This document shows positions 44,571 to 50,058 of a stretch of 50,058 nucleotides of DNA, one piece after another. The translations under genes were made by a program, and so were the position numbers. The DNA is from a virus. The stretch covers positions 1-50,058 of IMG/VR virus record IMGVR_UViG_3300042691_035664, one strand, 5' to 3'. The notes beneath the pieces are model-generated. The model did no database searches and had not been told where the DNA came from. It was given only the letters and a program-made list of their open reading frames with translations. The stretch's first letter is position 1. Each line of letters starts with the position of its first letter.

Positions 44571-44732
44571 ATGGGAAGAATTAAATTAAAGGATGAAGAT
44601 AAGAAAACAAAAGTATCTGTAGCTTTAGACCCTGAATTATTGAATTTTTATAGGTCATTACATATTAATTTATCTTCTTTGGTTAATAAATTACTTAAAG
44701 ATTATAGAGATGAAAAATACAAAGATTTGTAA
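44571..44732 (+). CDS. Ribbon-helix-helix-like small DNA-binding protein
   Basis: 53 aa from ATG at 44571 (MGRIKLKDEDKKT). A longer frame from a TTG at 44526 is not preferred because it would read through the TATTTAT element. The pattern KVSVALDPELLNFYRS followed by INLSSLVNKLLKDY matches a ribbon-helix-helix (Arc/CopG) fold: one strand and two helices. It probably regulates the adjacent endonuclease cassette. It overlaps the HNH gene by 23 bases in another frame. Confidence 0.6.
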   Translation: MGRIKLKDEDKKTKVSVALDPELLNFYRSLHINLSSLVNKLLKDYRDEKYKDL

Positions 44733-45363
44733 TAAATGTGGTGTTGAAAAGAAATTGTGTGAGTTTCATAAATCTAAAAATAAAACTGATGGTTATAGAC
44801 TGACTTGTAAGGAATGTAGGAAAGAGGAGTCTAAAAATAGATATCTGAATAATCCTGAATATTTTGAAAAATATAGAAAGGAAAATAGAGATAAGATAAT
44901 TGAATCGTTAACCGAGTGGAGAAAAAACAATTCAGAATATCGGAGAACCTACTATGAAAAAAATTATGAAAAAGAGATAGGTTATTATAAATTAAATCAC
45001 GAAAAAAATAAAAAAAATCAAAAAGAATATGTTAAAAACAAATACAAAAATAATGTTTTGTTTTCATTAAAATTAAAACTGAATGGTAGATTACATAAAG
45101 TGTTAAAAAGAAATAATTTTGAAAAAAAATATAGATTTACTGAAATACTTGGTTGTAATTTAGAAGAATTTAAAGTATATTTTGAAAGTAAATTTACAGA
45201 AGGAATGTCTTGGGATTTGATGGGTAAAGAAATTCATATTGACCACATAATACCTTGTGCTTCTGCTAAAACTGAAGAAGATATGATTAAATTATTTCAT
45301 TACACCAATTTACAACCTTTATGGGCTAAAGATAATATGAGTAAATCTGATAAAATATTATGA
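44710..45363 (+). CDS. HNH homing-type endonuclease
   Basis: 217 aa, Lys/Asn-rich. The N-terminal zinc finger has CNKCG and CKEC (about residues 7-37). The HNH core is near the C-terminus: IHIDHIIPCAS, then HYTNLQPLWAKDN and SKSDK. It is separated from the finger by a charged helical region (about 40-130) that could contact DNA. Free-standing HNH endonucleases are common selfish genes in T4-like phages and usually sit next to the site they cut, which here would be the gp47/gp46 junction. It ends as ATGA over the next start. The A-rich base composition differs from its neighbours. Confidence 0.85.
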   Translation: MKNTKICNKCGVEKKLCEFHKSKNKTDGYRLTCKECRKEESKNRYLNNPEYFEKYRKENRDKIIESLTEWRKNNSEYRRTYYEKNYEKEIGYYKLNHEKNKKNQKEYVKNKYKNNVLFSLKLKLNGRLHKVLKRNNFEKKYRFTEILGCNLEEFKVYFESKFTEGMSWDLMGKEIHIDHIIPCASAKTEEDMIKLFHYTNLQPLWAKDNMSKSDKIL

Positions 45364-45848
45364 ATAACAAATTAGAAATTGATATAAGCAAACAAGATTA
45401 TAAAGATTTATTAGAGTTTTGTAGGATGAATGATATAACTGATACTGAGGGTTTTGTTAAATTATGTTTTCGTAAGGGTTATTATATTGAGCGCTACGGG
45501 TTATTAAATCAAGGAACTCTACCTGATGTAATTGAACGGGAACTTGAAAAAGAGGTCATCAAAGAAGTTATTGTTGAAAAAGAAGTGATAGTTGAGAAAC
45601 CTGTAATTGATAATCAAAAGGTGGATGAATTACAAAATGAAATCTATATTTTAAAAGGTAAGTTAGAAAATCAAAAAGAAGTTGAGTGTGGTAAACTACA
45701 GGAAACTTTAATGGAGTTGAACCGACAAATAGGTGATAAAAATAACACAATAAAAGAAATGAGAAATAAAGTTAACGAACTTGAAAATCTAACAAAAAGT
45801 TCTTATGCTTTCTATATGAAAAACTCAAATCTTTCAGATAAACTATAA
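45360..45848 (+). CDS. Coiled-coil protein with helix-turn-like N-terminus
   Basis: 162 aa. Residues 1-50 (LEIDISKQDYKDLLEFCRMND, then FVKLCFRKGYYIERYG) are a strand-helix-helix unit similar to small phage DNA-binding folds. Residues about 60-150 form a long charged coiled coil (ERELEKEVIKEVIVEKEVIV; MELNRQIGDKNNTIKEM). The function is unknown. Its start overlaps the HNH stop. It may be part of the inserted cassette or an older phage gene displaced by it. Confidence 0.55.
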   Translation: MNNKLEIDISKQDYKDLLEFCRMNDITDTEGFVKLCFRKGYYIERYGLLNQGTLPDVIERELEKEVIKEVIVEKEVIVEKPVIDNQKVDELQNEIYILKGKLENQKEVECGKLQETLMELNRQIGDKNNTIKEMRNKVNELENLTKSSYAFYMKNSNLSDKL

Positions 45849-45857
45849 AATAAAATT

Positions 45858-46211
45858 ATGACAGCATTAGTAGCTTGGGCAGTACTAGCCTACGGATTTA
45901 GTACAATTATGGTCTACGGAACCATTTTTAAAGGAATGAGAAATTTCATAAAGGTATACGGGGAATCTGAATTGATGATGTCCGAAGTGTTCAAATTCAT
46001 TTCAGGAATATTATCTTGTATGATGTGTTGTTCAACGTGGATAGGGTTCTTTTTAGGTACATTTATTTACTCACCAACACACGAGTTATTTAACTTAACA
46101 CCATACGTTTCTTGGTTTTTTGACGGATTATTAGCGTCAGGGGCGGTATGGGCAATTAATGGATTCATCGAATGGTTTGAAGAAAACCGACCAAATAAAA
46201 ACAATTTATAA
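45858..46211 (+). CDS. Small membrane protein
   Basis: 117 aa with about three hydrophobic segments: ALVAWAVLAYGFSTIMVYG (about 3-21), FISGILSCMMCCSTWIGFFL (about 46-65) and the segment WFFDGLLASGAVWAINGF (about 86-103). A charged C-terminus (EWFEENRPNKN) follows. The Cys run in the second segment is unusual. It probably sits in the host inner membrane. No family is recognised; lysis, superinfection exclusion or replication anchoring are all possible and none is supported beyond topology. Confidence 0.65.
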   Translation: MTALVAWAVLAYGFSTIMVYGTIFKGMRNFIKVYGESELMMSEVFKFISGILSCMMCCSTWIGFFLGTFIYSPTHELFNLTPYVSWFFDGLLASGAVWAINGFIEWFEENRPNKNNL

Positions 46212-46223
46212 AAACAAACAAAT

Positions 46224-46397
46224 ATGCCAAAGTCAAGATTAAGACCAAACCACAAGCAGAAAGTTGCCGCTTGGAAAATGAGAACACTACACGCTGAAAA
46301 ACGTTACCAAAGAACAATGTCAGAATTGTTTCAAAAAATGAGAGAATCTCAATCAGGAACTACTGAGAACAATGAACCTGTTCAGCAAACCGTTTAA
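46224..46397 (+). CDS. Small basic protein, 57 aa
   Basis: 57 aa from ATG at 46224 to TAA at 46395-46397 (MPKSRLRPNHKQKVAAWKMR), with basic residues at the N-terminus and an acidic, Gln/Thr-rich tail. It lies 12 bases after the membrane-protein stop and overlaps the gp46 start by 26 bases in another frame. Small Arg/Lys/His-rich proteins of this look are frequent in T4-like phages and probably bind nucleic acid. The overlap with gp46 suggests coupled translation. Confidence 0.6.
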   Translation: MPKSRLRPNHKQKVAAWKMRTLHAEKRYQRTMSELFQKMRESQSGTTENNEPVQQTV

Positions 46398-48741
46398 TTT
46401 AGAAAGAGTTAAGATGATTAAAGATTTAGATTTTGATAAGTTGGAGAACCCATACGTACAAGTCGTATGGGAGGATTCTCCTGAAAACTTCACACAAGAA
46501 AAGTTAAAAAACGTAAAACATTACTTTCAAAAGAAGTATAACACAACCAGTGTTAATGTTATTACCAAACTTAAAAAGAGTGAAGAAGTTCAGGACAATG
46601 TTGATGTTTCATTCAATATTATGGATGAAAACTTCCAACACGAACTTATGAAATCTATTCTTGAATCTAAAGGACAAGTAAGCCTTTACGAGGATATTCT
46701 AAAGATTGACTCGGCAGTTAACAACAAAATGATTGCTGAACAAGAAGAAGTTGGGACATTTAAGAAGTGGTTTATTAAGAAGATTGAGTTTTCAAATTTC
46801 TTATCTTACGGAGATAATCAAACCCTTAACTTTGAAAAGTTAGGGGGGATTACCGTAATTGAATCTGACCCACCAAACTTTGGAGGTAAGACCGTATTGT
46901 CAGTTGACTTATTGTTATTCTTATTTTTCAACACAACAACCAAGACAAGTAAAGCTGAAGAGGTGTTTAACCGATATTCAGGAAAAGACAAAGTATCTGT
47001 TCGTGGTGAGATTGTTATTGATGGTGAGGATTACATTATTGTAAGGGAACTTGACAGAAAGAAATCAAAGGCAGGTGAATGGAATGTCAAAACTGAATTA
47101 GACTTCTTTAAAAAGTATCCTGATGGTTCATTGGTTAAATTTACAGGAGAACAACGTCGTGAAACCGAGAACTTTATCAAAACATCTATTGGAAGTTATG
47201 ATGACTTCTTGATGACCATTTTGACTACAGGTACCAATCTTGAAGATTTGTTGGATGCTAAACCAACAGCTCGTGGACAAGTCCTATCAAGATTCTTGGG
47301 ATTGGATTTCCTTAAAAGAAAAGAAGAAACCGGTAAAGAAATCTATTCGGTGTTTTCCAAATCAATGATTTCCAATATCTATAATACTGAATCATTAAAG
47401 ACTCAAAATGAAGAGTTAACTTCGAGTAACACAACTTTGAATTCAAGTATTAGTGAAAGTAAGGACAAATTAGTTGAATCACAAGGACGCATTGTTAAAG
47501 GACAAGAATATCGTGATAACTTATTAAAATCTAAGGTTGTAGTTGAAAAAGAATTGACTCTTTTAAACCCTGAACAGACTAAGAAAGAAATTGATGGGTA
47601 CCAAAATCAAGTTGACCAAAACATTAAATTACGTGATGGTATAAACATTGTTGAACCTACTGAATTTTACCACGAGGACCAACACGATAAGGTTAAGGAA
47701 GAGTACCAAAAGGCTTACAAACAAAAGATTGAGGTTGATACTAACATATCAGGTATTGAAAAGTTGAAAAGTTCTGTAAGTGGTGGAATCAAATGTGAAC
47801 ACTGTGGTATTGAACTTATGAACGCAGCAATTACCCAATCAAGAATTGCTGAACTTGATGGTTATAACATGCAAAAAACCCAAATTGAGGGGGTAATGTC
47901 TGATTTATCAAGCAAAGAACAAGGGTTTGTTAAGTTGAAAAAAGACTTTGATGAGTACGAAAGAAACAAATTAATTTATGAAAAGTATCAAGCAACAATC
48001 GAAACTCTCCAAACAAAGAAAGACACTCTTGAGTCAAAACTTAATAGATATGGAGAGATGCAAGATGTTATCAAGTCTAATGAACAAATCGAAGCTCAGA
48101 TAATTAAGGCTAATATGAGACTTGAGGAGTTGAAAAGAGAAGAAGAATTAATTAAAAAGAACATCTCTAACTTCGAGTTTCAAATTAAACAAAACGATGA
48201 TAAGATTGAAAACAACTTAAAGACTATTGTTAAAATCGCTGAGGAACAAGAGAAGGAAATTAAGTACAAATTATATTTGGAATTGTTTGGTAAGAATGGA
48301 ATTGCTAAACGTATTATGAAGAGTATGATGCCACTTATTAACTCTGAGTTACAAAGATTATTACAAGATTCTTGTTACTTTAGATTAGAGATTCGTATTA
48401 GTGAAAAGAATGAGGTTGAGTTTTGGATGATTGATAACAACACCCAAGTTGAGAAACTTATGACCACAGGTTCAGGGTATGAGAAAACAATTGCGTCACT
48501 TGCATTAAGAGCGGTTCTTGCTAAAGTTTGTTCTTTACCTAAACCAAACATTACAGTATTTGACGAGGTGTTTGGTAAGATATCAAACGATAACTTGGAG
48601 ATGGTTTATGAGTTCTTTATCAAGATTAAAGAATATTTTGAAAATATTTTGGTCATCACTCACAATCCGATGATTTCAAATTGGGCGGACAATGTAATTA
48701 AAATTACAAAAAACGACAATATATCAAAAGTTAGTCAATAA
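46372..48741 (+). CDS. gp46: gp46-like (Rad50/SbcC) recombination ATPase with an extra N-terminal domain
   Basis: 789 aa; T4 gp46 is 560 aa. The ATPase domain starts near residue 130 (WFIKKIEFSNFLSYGDN). Other marks are a P-loop SDPPNFGGKT (Lys173, with the first Gly of G-x-x-x-x-G-K replaced by Pro), a zinc hook CEHC (Cys475, Cys478) in the middle of a long coiled coil, an ABC signature TGSGYEKTIASLALR (near 700) and Walker B ITVFDEVFG (Asp731, Glu732). It supplies the ATP-driven clamp for the gp47 nuclease. Residues 1-125 are not part of standard gp46 and resemble the C-terminal domain of gp47 (NPYVQVVWEDSPENF, then acidic DNVDVSFNIMDEN and a helix). This looks like a domain transfer from gp47. 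Confidence 0.85.
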   Translation: MNLFSKPFNLERVKMIKDLDFDKLENPYVQVVWEDSPENFTQEKLKNVKHYFQKKYNTTSVNVITKLKKSEEVQDNVDVSFNIMDENFQHELMKSILESKGQVSLYEDILKIDSAVNNKMIAEQEEVGTFKKWFIKKIEFSNFLSYGDNQTLNFEKLGGITVIESDPPNFGGKTVLSVDLLLFLFFNTTTKTSKAEEVFNRYSGKDKVSVRGEIVIDGEDYIIVRELDRKKSKAGEWNVKTELDFFKKYPDGSLVKFTGEQRRETENFIKTSIGSYDDFLMTILTTGTNLEDLLDAKPTARGQVLSRFLGLDFLKRKEETGKEIYSVFSKSMISNIYNTESLKTQNEELTSSNTTLNSSISESKDKLVESQGRIVKGQEYRDNLLKSKVVVEKELTLLNPEQTKKEIDGYQNQVDQNIKLRDGINIVEPTEFYHEDQHDKVKEEYQKAYKQKIEVDTNISGIEKLKSSVSGGIKCEHCGIELMNAAITQSRIAELDGYNMQKTQIEGVMSDLSSKEQGFVKLKKDFDEYERNKLIYEKYQATIETLQTKKDTLESKLNRYGEMQDVIKSNEQIEAQIIKANMRLEELKREEELIKKNISNFEFQIKQNDDKIENNLKTIVKIAEEQEKEIKYKLYLELFGKNGIAKRIMKSMMPLINSELQRLLQDSCYFRLEIRISEKNEVEFWMIDNNTQVEKLMTTGSGYEKTIASLALRAVLAKVCSLPKPNITVFDEVFGKISNDNLEMVYEFFIKIKEYFENILVITHNPMISNWADNVIKITKNDNISKVSQ

Positions 48742-48744
48742 AAG

Positions 48745-48770
48745 AATAGGGAGAAATCCCTATTTTTTTT
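48745..48770 (+). terminator. Rho-independent terminator after gp46
   Basis: A 7-bp stem (AATAGGG 48745-48751, CCCTATT 48758-48764) has a 6-base loop and is followed by a run of T's to 48771. It closes the replication block. Confidence 0.85.
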
Positions 48771-48800
48771 TGGAAACAGTAACAATTTATACTATCTTTG
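48770..48800 (+). promoter_or_regulatory. Bacteroidetes-type promoter before the unknown gene and sigma factor
   Basis: TTG (48770-48772), 20 bases, then TATCTTTG (48793-48800), a full match to TTG-N19/20-TAnnTTTG. It follows the gp46 terminator directly. The true ATG at 48818 lies 17 bases downstream. Confidence 0.7.
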
Positions 48801-48817
48801 TAAAAGAAACGAGAAAT

Positions 48818-49342
48818 ATGGAGCATTTACTATTTGCCTTTGGAGATTACGAACAAGATGATAAAAACATTCAGTTGATTGTTGATTTTGTTTCCCAAAT
48901 CTCAACTACCGATGTTAGATACCAATTTGGTGAATCGGGGATTATTGTTAACTTTACGACTAAATTAAGTACGGATGAAATAAGTAAATTTTTTGAAGAA
49001 TCATTAACTAAAATTACCGCAATGTTCTTTGTATTTCCGGTGAATGACAATATGATTCTATCAATGGACGAAGATATTCACCAACATTTATTTGGAATTA
49101 CTGACAAAAAGTCAGAACCTGTCATACAAAAGTATGTGATAGACACAACTGAAATACCTTCTTTTAACGATACTGACATTACAAAGTCATTAGATACTGT
49201 ATTCAATCTATTATTTAACAAGATTGAAGAACCTCCTGTCATAGTTTTGACTTTGGACCAATTATTAGATAAGATAAATGAATCTGGTATTTTATCTTTA
49301 TCTGATGATGAATTAAAAATGTTAGACGATTATTCAAAATAA
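48818..49342 (+). CDS. Protein of unknown function upstream of the sigma factor
   Basis: 174 aa from ATG at 48818 (MEHLLFAFGDYEQD). The longer TTG frame from 48770 is rejected because it covers the promoter. The N-terminal 90 residues look like a mixed alpha-beta domain (KNIQLIVDFVSQIS; IIVNFTTKLSTDEISKF). The C-terminal tail LTLDQLLDKINESGILSLSD, with DELKMLDDYSK, resembles a short motif at the C-termini of some Bacteroidetes proteins (LDKI-x(3)-G-x-x-SL). The function is unknown. It is in the same transcript as the sigma factor and could be a regulator, which is inferred. Confidence 0.6.
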   Translation: MEHLLFAFGDYEQDDKNIQLIVDFVSQISTTDVRYQFGESGIIVNFTTKLSTDEISKFFEESLTKITAMFFVFPVNDNMILSMDEDIHQHLFGITDKKSEPVIQKYVIDTTEIPSFNDTDITKSLDTVFNLLFNKIEEPPVIVLTLDQLLDKINESGILSLSDDELKMLDDYSK

Positions 49343-49355
49343 ATTAAAACCATAT

Positions 49356-50058
49356 ATGATAAATAAACAATCTGTTATTCCTATTAATCAGGACGAAGTT
49401 AGTCATTACTTAAAAGACATTAGAAAAATTAAGGTAATGACTGTCGAGAGAGAACGAGAACTTTCAATTTTAATGCAGTCTGAAAATGTTACAGAAAAAC
49501 AAAAAGACTCAATCAAGAAGGAAATTGTTGAAGGTAACCTTAGATTTGTTATCACAGTTGCGAAACAATACCAAAACCAAGGGGTTGATTTTCCGGACTT
49601 GGTAGCTGAAGGTAATTTAGGCTTGATTAAAGCTTTGAACAATTTTGATTGGTCAAAGAACCTACGATTTATTTCATATGCGGTTTGGTGGATTAGACAG
49701 TCAATCCTACAGTCTTTGAATGAACATTCTCGTACCATCCGTATTCCTGTGAATGTTGTCCAAGATTTACAAAAAGAAAAGAAACGAATTGAAAAGACAG
49801 GGGACAAAATGGGGGATAAGTTTGCAAACCTTCCATTCACTATTAACTTGGAAAGTCAAATTAATGAAGAGGGGGACACTTTGATTGATTTGATTGAGAA
49901 CAAGGATTCAATGAGACCTGATGAAGTTTTTAACACAACAACTCAATTAAAGGATGGATTAATTAATATTATGAATATCCTTGATGAACGTGAAAAACAA
50001 ATTGTTGAGGATTATTACGGTATATCAGGTACCCCAAGAACACTTGAAGATATTGGTT
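49356..50058 (+). CDS. Phage-encoded sigma-70 family factor, cut by the window end
   Basis: At least 234 aa, open at the right edge. Region 1.2 is near residues 14-40 (VSHYLKDIRKIKVMTVERER). Region 2 is complete and close to Bacteroidetes housekeeping SigA: GNLRFVITVAKQYQNQG, LVAEGNLGLIKALNNFD, FISYAVWWIRQSILQSL, SRTIRIPVNVV. Region 3 is much shortened between VNVV and the LESQINEEGDTLIDLIE segment. Region 4 begins at LDEREKQIVEDYYG and runs into the edge. It is not like T4 gp55, which keeps little of region 2. It probably redirects host RNA polymerase to phage promoters. The ATG at 49356 follows the upstream stop by 13 bases. Confidence 0.9.
   Translation, partial: MINKQSVIPINQDEVSHYLKDIRKIKVMTVERERELSILMQSENVTEKQKDSIKKEIVEGNLRFVITVAKQYQNQGVDFPDLVAEGNLGLIKALNNFDWSKNLRFISYAVWWIRQSILQSLNEHSRTIRIPVNVVQDLQKEKKRIEKTGDKMGDKFANLPFTINLESQINEEGDTLIDLIENKDSMRPDEVFNTTTQLKDGLINIMNILDEREKQIVEDYYGISGTPRTLEDIG

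Noticed and set aside
48770-48817. TTG-started extension of the gene before sigma
   Set aside because: It lies over the gp46 terminator tail and a full host-type promoter; the ATG at 48818 fits.
1-50058. tRNA genes
   Set aside because: No cloverleaf-like sequence was noticed in the short intergenic gaps, and nearly all the sequence is coding.
1-50058. A host chromosomal segment or integrated prophage
   Set aside because: No integrase, attachment site or host housekeeping gene is present; the SigA-like gene and NrdA lie in typical phage context with overlapping genes.

Overview
The window is a stretch of an AT-rich, very compact myovirus genome with T4-like core genes. The likely host is a member of the Bacteroidetes, probably a flavobacterium. 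T4-type hallmarks are a class I ribonucleotide reductase end, baseplate wedge proteins gp25 and gp6, a gp47/gp46 (Mre11/Rad50-type) recombination nuclease pair, a zinc-finger/Toprim primase and a phage sigma factor. Host clues are SprB-type adhesin repeats, LamG and delta-60 domains, sigma region 2 that looks like Bacteroidetes SigA, almost no Shine-Dalgarno sequences, and promoters of the TTG-N19/20-TAnnTTTG type. Host and family are inferred from these features, not from a search.

Layout. 1-2142: end of nrdA, a terminator, a flavodoxin-fold protein and a 62-codon overlapping ORF. 2169-19557: baseplate and tail wedge operon (gp25, gp6, a 1768-aa protein with a hydrophobic segment, a methionine-free 595-aa protein, several uncharacterised wedge or tail proteins, a tail-protein-I-like protein and a SprB-repeat protein). 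19564-35422: a long series of modular adhesin or fibre genes built from Pro/Thr linkers, 15-residue solenoid repeats, LamG folds, a seven-bladed propeller, leucine-rich repeats and SprB repeats. 35452-38223: another tail structural gene and a RuvC-like nuclease, closed by a strong terminator. 38274-41431: a two-gene adhesin cassette on the minus strand. 41510-48741: replication and recombination genes on the plus strand (primase, PD-(D/E)XK nuclease, gp47, a small cassette carrying an HNH endonuclease, gp46), closed by a terminator. 48818-end: an unknown gene and a sigma factor cut by the window end.

How the parts fit together. Nucleotide supply (NrdA), priming, end processing (nuclease, gp46/47) and junction resolution (RuvC-like) serve T4-style recombination-dependent replication. 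The structural block makes a baseplate carrying an unusually large and varied set of surface-binding proteins. Two promoter-like classes are visible. TATTTAT lies just upstream of structural and adhesin genes, and host-like TTG-N19/20-TATnTTTn lies upstream of replication and regulator genes.

The most interesting observations are these. The gp47 homologue stops where its C-terminal domain should begin, and a domain of that type is fused to the N-terminus of gp46 on the far side of an HNH-bearing cassette. A beta-propeller is inserted into a LamG fold. There is a recurring TATTTAT start signal. Facing Pro/Thr linker repeats on opposite strands could allow adhesin exchange by inversion. There is no stretch over 300 bases without a gene.
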